A DNA stretch of 42,677 bases from Vibrionales bacterium SWAT-3 (GTDB lineage Bacteria; Pseudomonadota; Gammaproteobacteria; Enterobacterales; Vibrionaceae): assembly GCA_000169995.1 (NCBI GenBank), contig AAZW01000044.1, forward strand, positions 1 through 42,677, read 5' to 3'. Positions 1 to 7,482 of this stretch are shown piece by piece. Under the pieces are notes generated by a model. It was not told the DNA's origin, did not search any database, and saw only the letters and a list, made by a program, of their open reading frames with translations. The position numbers were made by a program, and so were the translations under genes. Position 1 is the first letter of the stretch. The number at the start of each line of letters is the position of its first letter.

Positions 1-188
1 TGAACCGTGACAATGTTTCCAGGGAACAAGTTGCATCAATTTTGAAATCACAAGCTTCAAGAGAACAACGCTTAGCAGTTGCAGATGACGTGATTAAAAA
101 CCATACTAAAAACCAAGAACTTTTGCCGCAAATCACAGATTTACATAAAAAGTATCTGGCAATCAGTACAGTAGATGGGTCAGAATAG
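1..188 (+). CDS. coaE: Dephospho-CoA kinase, C-terminal end (partial)
   Basis: This is the last 61 codons of a gene cut by the window start, read from base 3 and ending at TAG 186-188. The peptide contains NVSREQVASILKSQASREQR followed by LAVADDVIKN, the pattern seen near the C-terminus of dephospho-CoA kinase, which phosphorylates dephospho-CoA in the last step of CoA synthesis. The next gene, zapD, starts 26 bases later, and coaE-zapD-yacG is a standard gammaproteobacterial order. The catalytic P-loop lies outside the window, so the call rests on the tail and the neighbourhood. Confidence 0.85.
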   Translation, partial: NRDNVSREQVASILKSQASREQRLAVADDVIKNHTKNQELLPQITDLHKKYLAISTVDGSE

Positions 189-214
189 AACTATGTTGAA
201 TGAAGGCTTGCTCG

Positions 215-955
215 ATGATCACCCACAAATTTGAACATCCTCTAAATGAGAAAACACGCATCTACCTAAGAGTGGAATCGCTCTTGAGGCAGCTACACCT
301 GTCTTCTACATTTTCCGATGCTCAACAGTATCAACTCTTTTTCCGCTCTATCTTCGATCTGATTGAAATCTTCGAACAGATCCAACTCAAGAGCGAACTT
401 GCGAAAGATCTTGAGAAGCAACGTGTCACCTACAAAAGCTGGTTAGACGTTGAAGGTGTTGATCAAGAGATGCTTACGTCACTGCTCAATGACATTGGCA
501 ACATCTATCGTGATTTAATGCACGCGGAGCGTTTTGGCCAATCTCTTAAAGAAGACCGCTTTCTAAGTGCCATTCGCCAGCGTTTTAATCTGCCTGGCGG
601 TTCATGCTGCTTTGACCTACCAGCGCTGCATTATTGGTTACACCTCCCTCTTGATAAGAGAATGAGAGATGCCAAAGCGTGGATGGATAGCCTACAGCCT
701 CTGTATGAAGCGCTAACACTATGGTTAAAGCTAACCCGAGAGACAGGTCACTTTAAAGAGCAAATTGCTCGCGCTGGCTTCTTCCAGAGCGATGCAGAAG
801 AAGCGAATATCCTTCGCCTATCCATTCCGATGCAATACGGTGCCTACCCTATGCTCTCAGGGCACAAAAACCGCTTTGCTGTTAAATTCATGAGTTTTGA
901 AACAGGCCAAGCCTGTACTCAAGATATCGAATTTGAGCTGGCTATCTGCACCTAA
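215..955 (+). CDS. zapD: Cell division protein ZapD
   Basis: This 246-residue protein begins MITHKFEHPLNEKTRIYLRV, close to the start of E. coli ZapD (about 247 residues), which cross-links FtsZ filaments at the division ring in the cytoplasm. I chose ATG 215 over ATG 200 because it gives the family length and has AAGG about eight bases upstream. The mostly helical N-terminal half and the VKFMSFETGQACTQDIEFELA tail region fit the family. It lies between coaE and yacG, as is usual. Nothing is broken; this is undisturbed chromosomal backbone left of the insertion. Confidence 0.93.
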   Translation: MITHKFEHPLNEKTRIYLRVESLLRQLHLSSTFSDAQQYQLFFRSIFDLIEIFEQIQLKSELAKDLEKQRVTYKSWLDVEGVDQEMLTSLLNDIGNIYRDLMHAERFGQSLKEDRFLSAIRQRFNLPGGSCCFDLPALHYWLHLPLDKRMRDAKAWMDSLQPLYEALTLWLKLTRETGHFKEQIARAGFFQSDAEEANILRLSIPMQYGAYPMLSGHKNRFAVKFMSFETGQACTQDIEFELAICT

Positions 956-1034
956 TTAATTTCCTTTAGCGTTTGGCTTGAGTGAACACTTGAGCCTAAA
1001 CTCTTTGTTATTCACCCTCTAATTAAGAATCACT

Positions 1035-1232
1035 ATGTCGAACAAAATCACCATCGTTAAATGCCCTCAATGTAATACTGACGTTGAATGGGGTGAACAG
1101 AGCCCACACCGTCCGTTTTGCAGCAAGCAATGTCAGATGATTGATTTCGGTGAATGGGCAGACGAAGAGAACAGTATCGCTGGCGCACCAGATATGTCTG
1201 ATAGCGATGGTTGGTCGGAAGACCAGTACTAA
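1035..1232 (+). CDS. yacG: DNA gyrase inhibitor YacG (zinc-binding)
   Basis: The product is 65 residues with a four-Cys zinc site: CPQC near residue 10 and CSKQC near residue 29, followed by MIDFGEWADEE and an acidic tail. This is the YacG pattern; in E. coli the protein binds zinc and inhibits DNA gyrase by contacting GyrB. It follows zapD by 80 bases and is the last core gene before a 7-bp tandem repeat and the IS256 insertion, which sits 73 bases beyond the stop codon and does not damage it. Confidence 0.93.
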   Translation: MSNKITIVKCPQCNTDVEWGEQSPHRPFCSKQCQMIDFGEWADEENSIAGAPDMSDSDGWSEDQY

Positions 1233-1233
1233 G

Positions 1234-1274
1234 ATTCGAGATTCGAGATTCGAGATTCGAGATTCGAGATTCGG
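1234..1274 (+). repeat. Tandem 7-bp repeat (ATTCGAG)n
   Basis: Five perfect copies of ATTCGAG run from 1234 to 1268, followed by a partial copy ATTCGG. The array starts at the base after the yacG stop codon. It looks like a slippage-prone short sequence repeat of variable length. No function can be read from the sequence. Confidence 0.9.
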
Positions 1275-1296
1275 AAAAATGATTGAAGGGTTGGCG

Positions 1297-1304
1297 TTTT
1301 GCGT
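1297..1304. repeat. Left 8-bp target duplication of the IS256-family element
   Basis: TTTTGCGT here matches TTTTGCGT at 40225-40232. The two copies lie exactly outside the IS ends (GAGACTGTCC on the left; the reverse complement of the right end begins GACCCTGT). An 8-bp duplication is typical of IS256-family insertion. Identical copies mean the left and right IS halves belong to a single insertion event. Confidence 0.9.
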
Positions 1305-1358
1305 GAGACTGTCCTAAATTCTGTGTAACTGTCTAGACTTAAGCCTTAAAGGCTAAGG

Positions 1359-2065
1359 ATGGATAGTATGGATAAGAAAGCACTTGAAGCTTTTGCTCGT
1401 GAAGCAGCTAAATCAATTAAGACAGAATCTGATCTTGATGACTTCCGCAAAATGTTAACCAAGGTGACTGTTGAGACAGCATTGAATGTTGAGCTTGATG
1501 AGCACCTTGGCTACGAAAAACACTCCCCAAAACCCAGCTCCAACTCACGTAATGGGTATACCAGCAAGTCAATTATCACTGATGATGGTGAAGTGCCGAT
1601 AGACGTTCCTCGTGACCGTGAGTCAAGCTTTGAACCAAAGCTGGTTCGCAAGCACCAAACTCGCTTCCAGTCGATGGATGACAAAATCTTAAGCCTCTAT
1701 GCTAAAGGCATGACTACCCGAGAAATCGTAGCCACATTCAAGGAAATGTACGATGCGGATGTCTCACCAACCCTCATATCTAAGGTGACAGACTCTGTTC
1801 TAGAGCAGGTTGTTGAATGGCAATCTCGCCCACTAGATGAGGTCTATCCAATCGTTTATCTCGACTGCATTGTCGTTAAAATCAGGCAAGATAAACAAGT
1901 CATCAACAAAGCTGTTTATCTTGCGCTAGGCGTGAACATGGAGGGTCAAAAAGAACTGCTTGGCATGTGGCTGTCAGAGACGGAAGGTGCCAAGTTCTGG
2001 CTTGCTGTGCTAACAGAGCTACAAAACCGCGGAGTAAAAGACATTCTCATTGCATGTGTCGATGG
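1359..2065 (+). pseudogene. IS256-family transposase, N-terminal part, disrupted by transposon insertion
   Basis: Residues 1-236 of a mutator-type DDE transposase. The N-terminal region (ALNVELDEHLGYEKH), the first catalytic Asp in YLDCIVVK (D169) and the second in ACVDG (D235) are present. The reading frame meets the Tn7-like left end inside codon 236 (GG|T) and now runs into GRQ and a stop at 2079-2081. The frame resumes exactly at 39681, with E342 in NAIESLN, giving a 405-residue transposase if rejoined. No decay is visible in either half, so the interruption looks recent. The start ATG 1359 is preceded by AAGG. Confidence 0.93.
2061..2065. repeat. Left 5-bp target duplication of the Tn7-like transposon (GATGG)
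   Basis: GATGG directly precedes the transposon terminus TGTCGG at 2066 and recurs at 39676-39680 right after the other terminus CCGACA. Tn7 and its relatives make 5-bp duplications, so this fixes both ends of the element to the base. Confidence 0.95.
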
Positions 2066-2200
2066 TGTCGGGAGACAATAATGTTTGATCGGTTTTGCAC
2101 TTACAACTGGTAGAACTGGCTATTTTTTAAGCTAAGGTTTGATCGTTTTTCAGAAATTTACAATTTCCAAAGAGCCAATAAGGTACAATAAAGTTTGTCA
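2066..2200. repeat. Transposon left end with three spaced TnsB-type sites
   Basis: Three related motifs lie in the same orientation: GACAATAATGTTTGATC at 2074-2090, TAAGGTTTGATC ending at 2144, and TACAATAAAGTTTGTCA at 2184-2200. They are about 55 bases apart. Tn7L likewise has three widely spaced TnsB sites, while Tn7R has crowded ones; the right end here shows the crowded arrangement. That these bind TnsB is inferred from Tn7. Confidence 0.85.
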
Positions 2201-2331
2201 CTTTTTAGCTCATTTTTATCGGGTGGACGACACTTGTTACCAAGTACCGTCTCCCTAAGATGTATGGACTCTCTCCCTTCGGGGAGCTACATTGAAATTT
2301 CATACCAGCAGTGACAGTCAGGGTTCATATT
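2201..2331 (+). ncRNA. Candidate bridge-RNA / left-end non-coding region of the IS110-family element
   Basis: The stretch before the IS110 transposase holds no gene but includes a hairpin CTCCC-TTCG-GGGAG (2273-2286) with a UUCG tetraloop and the segment TACCGTCTCCCTAAGAT (2245-2261). A near copy, TACCGTCCCTAAGAT, lies downstream of the transposase at 3448. IS110-group elements are known to encode a structured bridge RNA in non-coding DNA next to the recombinase, upstream in many members. The RNA call is inference from position and one hairpin; the IS boundaries are not defined. Confidence 0.4.
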
Positions 2332-3366
2332 ATGGAAAAAGACAATATTATTGCGATTGACCTAGCCAAAAGTGTTTTCCAAGTTTGTAAGGTTAGCCCT
2401 AGAGGTAAAATCATTTATAACAGGGAAGTATCAAGAAAACGATTAAAAGAGCTTTTAGTAAAGGAAACGAAGTCTTTGGTTGCGATGGAAGCCTGCGCTA
2501 CTGCACATTATTGGGCTCGTTATGCTGAACGTGCTGGCCATCAAGTAAAGGTCATCAATGCTAGAATTGTTAAGGGATTTCAGACAAAACAGAAAACCGA
2601 TAAAAATGATGCCATTGCGATAGCAACAGCTGCGCCCCTAGAACACATCCAAAGTGTACGTATTCAATCGGTGGAAGAGCAGGCAATGCAATCAACAGAA
2701 CGAGCAAGAAGTTTAGCGCTTACTCATGTGATTGCTCAAAGTAACCAGATACGTGGTTTGTTATTAGAGTTTGGAATTGTTATTCCACAAGGCATTAATT
2801 CTTTACGTCTAAACCTTCCTATGATTTTAGAAGACGCTGAAAATGATTTGCCTGATAGTTTTAGACAAATTGTTATGAGTCTATGGGAGCATTTAGAAGT
2901 GCAGATAGAACATGCCGACGCAATAACATCTTCTTTGAAAGGGACTATTGAATCAAATCAAGTGTGCCAAAAGTTAATGAAACTTGAAGGTGTAGGCCCT
3001 ATTGGTGCTTTAGGTTTGTCTTTGAGATTAGGCAAGGGCGAGCACTACTCTAATGGGCGTAATGCAGCGGCTAGCATAGGATTAACACCAAAGCAGCATA
3101 GTTCTGGTGGGAAAGAACACATTGGGCATATTTCTAAACAATGTGCAGACAAGAGACTCCGAGCCACGTTATATCAAGGGGCGCTTTCTGTTGTTAGTTT
3201 GGTTGTTAATCGTCCACCTAAAACACATAAAGAGCAATGGCTTAAGGCTTTGATAGCTAGAAGAGGAAAGAAAGTAGCAGCAATAGCCCTAGCAAACAAA
3301 ACTGTTCGAACCGCTTTTGCTATCTTGAAATCTGATTCAGAATACGAGCCAGAAGTCATAGTTTAA
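2332..3366 (+). CDS. IS110-family transposase (DEDD RuvC-like plus Transposase_20)
   Basis: This 344-residue protein starts MEKDNIIAIDLAKSVFQVC; the first Asp of IAIDLAK is the first acidic residue of the RuvC-like DEDD domain. Further acidic sites lie in VAMEACATAHYWAR and KTDKNDAIAIATAA. The C-terminal half has LEGVGPIGALGLSLRLG and the serine-region SIGLTPKQHSSGGKEHIGHI, both typical of Transposase_20. Together these define IS110-family recombinases, which use an RNA guide to choose target and donor. I prefer ATG 2332 to GTG 2311 because the conserved domain begins at once after it. The gene is intact. It lies 266 bases inside the transposon's left end, so it entered the Tn7-like element as a secondary insertion. 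Confidence 0.92.
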   Translation: MEKDNIIAIDLAKSVFQVCKVSPRGKIIYNREVSRKRLKELLVKETKSLVAMEACATAHYWARYAERAGHQVKVINARIVKGFQTKQKTDKNDAIAIATAAPLEHIQSVRIQSVEEQAMQSTERARSLALTHVIAQSNQIRGLLLEFGIVIPQGINSLRLNLPMILEDAENDLPDSFRQIVMSLWEHLEVQIEHADAITSSLKGTIESNQVCQKLMKLEGVGPIGALGLSLRLGKGEHYSNGRNAAASIGLTPKQHSSGGKEHIGHISKQCADKRLRATLYQGALSVVSLVVNRPPKTHKEQWLKALIARRGKKVAAIALANKTVRTAFAILKSDSEYEPEVIV

Positions 3367-3559
3367 AAGGTGTCCAGTCAACAAAGATCGACAGTAAAAC
3401 AGGTAAGACCAACCAATAAAAGTCAGCTCGGTTCTAGGGTAATAAAATACCGTCCCTAAGATTTTGACCTATTGGTGCGATTACATTTTAGGGCGAGGTA
3501 GCTCCTCATAGTAGCCCGTATATAAGAACGCATCTAACATGTTTTACTAGAAAGATTTG
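3367..3559. other. Non-coding stretch between the IS110 transposase and the group II intron
   Basis: No gene is visible. It should contain the right end of the IS110-family element, whose edge I cannot place. It carries TACCGTCCCTAAGAT at 3448-3462, nearly the same as the segment upstream of the transposase at 2245, and a small hairpin GAGG-TAGCT-CCTC near 3493-3505. The shared segment may mark matching left and right IS110 ends. Confidence 0.45.
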
Positions 3560-3586
3560 ATTGACGACAGCCGAGAGTCCATATAA

Positions 3587-3620
3587 GAACCGTACGTTTA
3601 ACTTTCACTGCATAAGGCTC
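3587..3620 (-). ncRNA. Group II intron domain V
   Basis: The 34-nt segment begins GAGCCTTATGCAGTGAAAG and ends ACGTACGGTTC. The AGC catalytic triad, the outer GAGCC/GGTTC pairing and the central GAAA match the domain V pattern. The sixth base is T where G is usual, costing one pair in the lower helix. Domain V is the catalytic core and the most conserved part of the RNA, so it identifies the intron even though the protein is ruined. Confidence 0.85.
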
Positions 3621-4515
3621 AAGCCTCTTCAAAGGCATCAATCAGTGGTTTGATATCGTTCTCTAACACTTCCTTTGAAGCGCAGGTGACGACGAAATCG
3701 TCGGTATATCCAATAAAGTTAGCTCTTGTTCCTTTTTTGAGAGCGGTAGACTTAATGCGCTGTTCGAGACCCGATAACGTCATCAACATCAAGGTTGGGG
3801 ATATAATTCGCCTTGAGGTGCGCCTTAGTCAGTGTCGTAAAACAGCCCTTTGTCTGCAAAGCCTGACTTTAGCCATTGCTTCAACATCCGTTTATCGATG
3901 GCGATGTTATCCATCAGCCACTGATACCCGATTTTATCAAAGCAAGCTTTGATATCTCCTTCAAGAACCCATTTAGCTGATCGCTTTAGAGCCAAACATT
4001 TGAAACATTGACTGACAGCGTCAGCCGTGCTGCGATTTGGCCTGAACCCATTGCTATTGGGGTCGACAAGCGTTTCGGACACAGGTTCTAATGCTAGAAG
4101 ATGGAGTGCTTGTTGGGCTCTATCAATCATGCATGGAATACCCCGTAGCCTGAGCTTACCGTTCTTTTTTGGGAATGGAGATACGCTTGAGTGGTTTCGC
4201 TTGATAAGGTTTTCGACCCAGTTGCTCCAGTGCATTCATGCAACGTGCATCGGTATTCCAGAGCACGCCGTCTATTCCAAGCGTTTTACTGCCCTTATTT
4301 TGAGAGACTCGCTTAACAGCAAGAAGTTTTGCTGAGTGAGAGTGAGAGTGAGTCAGTATCCACTGCAATGCTTTTGCTTTGCCGTGTTTACCGTCTCTAG
4401 TTGCCTTTGCGATACGCATTTGAAGCTTTAAGACGTTCGCCTCTACGGCCTTCCAGTTAATAGGTTGCCACCGTACACTGTCAGAAGATGCACTAATCTC
4501 ATTCGACACCATCAT
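3619..4515 (-). pseudogene. ltrA: Group II intron reverse transcriptase/maturase, broken and truncated (LtrA-like)
   Basis: The protein would start MMVSNEISASSDSVRWQPIN. It shows N-terminal RT0/RT1 features (KTLGIDGV, then SIPKKNGKLRLRGIPCMIDR), the finger motif NGFRPNRSTADAV, EGDIKACFDKI, and the catalytic motif YTDDFVVTC. Three lesions are visible. An extra A in the run near 4170 shifts the frame after SIPKK. A TAA at 3832-3834 replaces a sense codon before GAPQG. One base is missing from the GGIISP region just after that. The frame then ends after LIDAFEEA, directly at domain V, so thumb, maturase and endonuclease parts are absent. It cannot give a working enzyme. Confidence 0.85.
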
Positions 4516-4933
4516 TTGCTTTTCTTCCTTAATAAAGTTCTTCAAACTCTCTCGCAACGAAAGACCAGTTGGAAGTGGGCTCACTTTCGTGACCAGACAC
4601 AAGTCTGTATCTGCATCGTTACAATGCAGCCTGTGCTTTTTCCAACCTCCTATAACTGCATCACTATCGGCCACTGCGACTTTCCCATAGGGAGTGATAC
4701 AGGCTTACCGTGTTTCACATGTTGCGTGATGTTGGGGTAGATGCCCGCTATGATTGGGAGTGTATATTGATCACGAAAGAGTACTGTCCAACCTCTTTCC
4801 TACTCTCGATGCCTTTTGGCCACAGCGTATAAACCACTTCCGCTTCTTTATTCATAGCCCTAGGGTCAACTGGTGATACAGTTGGTTCACTCATTAGGCG
4901 GTGAACAACGCTTCATGCAACCTCACGTCGCAC
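4516..4933 (-). other. Group II intron 5' RNA region (domains I-III)
   Basis: This is the non-coding ribozyme part upstream of the reverse transcriptase frame. The piece from about 4850 down to 4565 is clearly related to 31628-31908. Shared blocks include GGAAGTGGTT, TACGCTGT, CGGTAAGCCTGTATC, AGGCTGCATTGTA, CGATGCAGAT, CACGAAAGT and ACTTCC.ACTGG. Small frames in this stretch are not genes. Confidence 0.7.
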
Positions 4934-5049
4934 GGACAGAAATCATTTAGCGTCTATGGTCTACATAGTCCTCAGTTCATTACTTTATGTATTCTGATCC
5001 AGTCACTACCAGACCAAATGTAAAAATCAGTAATGAATAAATACGCAAA
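4934..5049. other. Non-coding stretch next to the group II intron 5' end
   Basis: No gene is visible. The bases next to the intron on the minus strand (GATTTCTGTCC) would be its 5' exon. A short hairpin CTATG-TAGAC-CATAG precedes them. The area separates the intron from the hsdR stub. Confidence 0.5.
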
Positions 5050-5071
5050 GGCAAGGTTTTTACACCTTGCC
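5050..5071 (-). terminator. Rho-independent-type terminator after the hsdR stub
   Basis: A perfect 8-bp stem GGCAAGGT/ACCTTGCC closes a 6-base loop. On the minus strand it is followed by TTTGCG. It lies 10 bases beyond the hsdR stop codon, as expected for the native terminator of that gene. Confidence 0.65.
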
Positions 5072-5081
5072 CATCCACAAC

Positions 5082-5393
5082 TTAAGTTGCATACCACCCA
5101 TCCGCTGGCACTTCCGCCAGCTCTAACACAAGCTTAATCGCCTCTTCTGCCGCATCAGGTGGATACTTCCATCTACGAACAAGGTTCCGCATACGAGCAC
5201 GGACACTTTCCCGATTCTGCCGATCTACCGTTGCAGACTTGCGTAGTTGATTGGTTAATTCGATAGCTAGTTTACGTAAGTTGTCATCCCCTAACTCTCG
5301 GACAGAAGACTCGTTTTCTACCAGCGCACGGTCGAAAGCAATTTCGTCGACTGTTCTCACCTTTGGTTGACAGAGTAACTTGATGATCATCAC
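5082..5393 (-). pseudogene. hsdR: Type I restriction enzyme R subunit, C-terminal fragment
   Basis: The 103 residues include AFDRALVENESSVRELGDDN, RKSATVDRQNRESVRARMRN and RWKYPPDAAEEAIKLVLELA. These match the helical C-terminal domain of type I HsdR proteins, which are roughly 1000 residues long. The nuclease and helicase parts are missing; upstream of 5393 the sequence becomes the spacer before admT. It is a remnant with its own terminator retained. It suggests that a defence locus once occupied this cargo position and was replaced, probably when the adm cluster arrived. A free-standing function is unlikely. Confidence 0.8.
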
Positions 5394-5560
5394 CGTTTCA
5401 TTTGCAACAAGCTAATCTTTGAATAGTATCAGTGTATTAGAACTTAGCATTAGTCACTTACAGGCAACGATGAGTATAGAAAGTTGCTAAATATGGCACC
5501 TAGTATCGCAGTACTATTTAATATCGAGATAACCAAGAAAGCGTATGAAAAACATTGCTT
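5394..5560. other. Spacer between hsdR stub and admT
   Basis: The 167 bases are AT-rich and hold no gene and no convincing terminator for admT. The transition from the hsdR relic to the adm cluster lies here or at its left edge. Confidence 0.5.
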
Positions 5561-6472
5561 TCAGCTCTCAATATCTGAAGTTTTTCGCTCAATTTGAGCC
5601 CCCTCGTTGCTTTCGACAAGCAGCGTTGTGTTGGTCATTTTCGCGATCAGCCCGCTAACCCGCTGGCGCATCTGACGCCTATCAACAATCATATCGATGG
5701 CACCATGTTCGAGCAGGAACTCACTGCGCTGGAAGTTGTCGGGCAGTTGCTCACGCACAGTCTGCTCGATGACTCGACGACCGGCAAAACCAATGATGGC
5801 CTTGGGCTCGCCAATATTTATGTCCCCCAGCATCGCTAAGCTGGCGGACACACCGCCAAATGTCTGGTCGGTGAGTACCGATATATAGGGCAATCCATGA
5901 CTAGACAATCGGTTGAGCGCGGCGCTTGTTTTTGACATCTGCATCAATGACATCAAGGATTCTTGCATACGGGCACCGCCACAGGCAGAAAAGCACACTA
6001 AGCCACAATTGGCTTCAATCGCCGCTTCCACCGCTTTGACGAATCGAGCCCCAACCACCGACCCCATCGATCCGGCCATGAATGAAAACTCGAAGGCGCA
6101 GGCGACGACGGGCATCCCGAACAGTTTGCCTTTCATGACCACTAACGCATCGGTTTCGCCGGTGGCTTTCTGAGCCTGAGCGATGCGATCTTGGTAGTGT
6201 TTTAGATCCTTAAAATTAAGCAAATCTTTCGGTTCAAGATCGTCTCCGAGTTCCACTCGATGCTCTTTGTCCAAAAAGCTGTCTAACCGGCGACGTGCTT
6301 TCATTCTCATGTGGTGATCGCACTTGGGGCACACATCCAAGTTTTCTTCTAACGCTAGGCGGTAGAGGATTTGTTGACACGCGGTGCATTTGGTCCAGAC
6401 GCCTTCTGGAATCGACGCACGACGAGTACTGATTTTATTTTTTCTATCAAAGAGATTTTCTAGCCAACCCAT
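5561..6472 (-). CDS. admT: Andrimid-resistant acetyl-CoA carboxyltransferase beta subunit AdmT (AccD homologue)
   Basis: This 303-residue protein aligns along its length with AccD. It has the four-Cys zinc site (CTACQQ..., CPKC near residues 29-51), the GSMGSVVG loop, FSACGGARMQE and GGVSAS, and so should pair with AccA in the carboxyltransferase half of acetyl-CoA carboxylase. Andrimid inhibits that reaction, and the Pantoea admT product is known to confer resistance by replacing AccD. Against E. coli AccD, the active-site stretch TDPTMGG reads TDQTFGG here (Q203, F205), FSASGG reads FSACGG (C164), and GFAGPR reads GFAGRR (R232). The E. coli Met203 position, here Phe, has been tied to andrimid sensitivity. 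ATG 6472 has AAGG five bases upstream. It is divergent from admX. Confidence 0.93.
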   Translation of the reverse strand: MGWLENLFDRKNKISTRRASIPEGVWTKCTACQQILYRLALEENLDVCPKCDHHMRMKARRRLDSFLDKEHRVELGDDLEPKDLLNFKDLKHYQDRIAQAQKATGETDALVVMKGKLFGMPVVACAFEFSFMAGSMGSVVGARFVKAVEAAIEANCGLVCFSACGGARMQESLMSLMQMSKTSAALNRLSSHGLPYISVLTDQTFGGVSASLAMLGDINIGEPKAIIGFAGRRVIEQTVREQLPDNFQRSEFLLEHGAIDMIVDRRQMRQRVSGLIAKMTNTTLLVESNEGAQIERKTSDIES

Positions 6473-6564
6473 GGGAACCTTTTTCTAATAACTTACAAAT
6501 CAACCATTGTATAAGCCAATTATTGGTAATAAAGTGCGTTAGATGGGTTTTACAATCTAATATA
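6473..6564. promoter_or_regulatory. Divergent admT/admX control region
   Basis: The 92-base gap between two divergent genes holds the palindrome CCAATTATTGG (6516-6526), inside AGCCAATTATTGGTAATAA. A related ATTACC.AAT pattern occurs upstream of admA. TATACAAT on the admT strand and TATAAT at 6561-6566 are possible -10 boxes. LysR regulators usually act from such a gap. The site assignments are inference. Confidence 0.45.
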
Positions 6565-7482
6565 ATGGGATTACAAGTGTTAGATAAAATCGACCAACAA
6601 TGGCTCAACAGCTTTCACTGTGTTTACGAAAACAACAGCTTCAAACGGGCGGCCGAATTTCTCGGGTTACCCACCTCCAACATCAGCCGCCACATCGCGT
6701 TGCTGGAGGAGCGGCTGGACATTCGGCTGTTTGACAGAACCACACGGCGCATCAGTCCAACGGATGCGGGGGAGCACCTTTATGTACGCACCCAGCCCCT
6801 TTTGAACAAACTCAATGATGCACTAGAAGAAGTGACCCAGCACTCTCATGAAGTGCAAGGACAGCTCAAGGTACTCATGCCAGACTCACCCGCCTTGGCC
6901 GAAGCCGTTGTGTCATTTTGCCATCAACATTCGTCCATTTCCTTGTGCTGCGACACGAGCATTAACCCGAAGGACGATCCCCTAGATGGTTTTGACATTG
7001 TGATCAGCTTTCACCGAGGGAAACTCACAGACTACAACTGGGTGGCGAAAGAGATCGCCCGATGGCCCAGTGTGGTGGTGGCTTCCCCGACTTGGCTTGA
7101 TCGCCACCCGACGCCCTTCCATATTACCGACTTAAGCCGCGTATCCTGCATCACCAGCTACACGGCGTTAAATGGCAGCCCTTGGGTATTCCAAAATGCC
7201 ACTGGCGAGCTAATCACACAAAAGGTGCACTCCACGTTTAAGGTCAATAGTGGTCATCTTGCCAAAACAGGCGCTCTGGCCGGACTTGGTGCCGCTCTAT
7301 TACCAGTTGAAGCCTGCCAACAAGAGTTAGAGGCGGGCACATTGATCCAACTAGACATGGAGTACTCACCGGCGGATTTGGTGCTGTATGCCTTTTACGC
7401 GTCGCGAAAGCACTTAGCAAAGAAGATCCCGATGTTTATTCAGCACTTACAAAATCAAGCCACGGGGACTGAGCGTACTTAG
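6565..7482 (+). CDS. admX: LysR-type pathway regulator AdmX
   Basis: A 305-residue LysR regulator. The winged HTH lies near residues 20-60 (NSFKRAAEFLGL, SNISRHIALLEERL, RLFDRTTRRI), followed by a substrate-binding-like effector domain ending in GALAGLGAALLP and a short tail. I take ATG 6565 because the HTH follows at the usual distance; the longer TTG 6523 start would extend back into the promoter gap. It is divergent from admT and is the only plus-strand gene of the cluster. In Serratia plymuthica an AdmX regulator activates andrimid genes and senses indole-3-acetate. The same position and cluster support the name; ligand specificity cannot be read here. Confidence 0.85.
   Translation: MGLQVLDKIDQQWLNSFHCVYENNSFKRAAEFLGLPTSNISRHIALLEERLDIRLFDRTTRRISPTDAGEHLYVRTQPLLNKLNDALEEVTQHSHEVQGQLKVLMPDSPALAEAVVSFCHQHSSISLCCDTSINPKDDPLDGFDIVISFHRGKLTDYNWVAKEIARWPSVVVASPTWLDRHPTPFHITDLSRVSCITSYTALNGSPWVFQNATGELITQKVHSTFKVNSGHLAKTGALAGLGAALLPVEACQQELEAGTLIQLDMEYSPADLVLYAFYASRKHLAKKIPMFIQHLQNQATGTERT

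Larger units (their letters stand above)
1305..2065 (+). mobile_element. IS256-family insertion sequence, left part (split)
   Basis: The left terminus begins GAGACTGTCC and shares the inner block AATTCTGTGTAACTGTC with the inverted right terminus (39676-40224). The element is interrupted at 2065 by the Tn7-like transposon. Removing that transposon and one copy of its 5-bp duplication leaves a 1305-bp IS with one transposase gene, a usual size for IS256 elements. Confidence 0.93.
3560..4933 (-). mobile_element. Decayed group II intron
   Basis: Reading on the minus strand, the intron opens with the 5' consensus GTGCGAC at 4933-4927. About 410 bases of domain I to III sequence follow, then a broken reverse transcriptase frame, and then a 34-nt domain V at 3587-3620. 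Domain VI should end near 3550-3560, but the 3' splice site is not clear. The encoded protein lacks its maturase and endonuclease parts, so the intron cannot move by itself. A relative of its 5' half is found inverted at 31628-31908. Confidence 0.8.

Noticed and set aside
3174..3359. Minus-strand frame inside the IS110 transposase
   Set aside because: It is a shadow of the well-supported plus-strand transposase.
4465..4740. 91-residue plus-strand frame
   Set aside because: It runs antisense through the intron's 5' RNA and the RT N-terminus and has no family features.
5082..5393. hsdR stub as a free-standing regulatory protein
   Set aside because: The residues match only the extreme C-terminal domain of HsdR and end at its native terminator; a remnant is the simpler reading.
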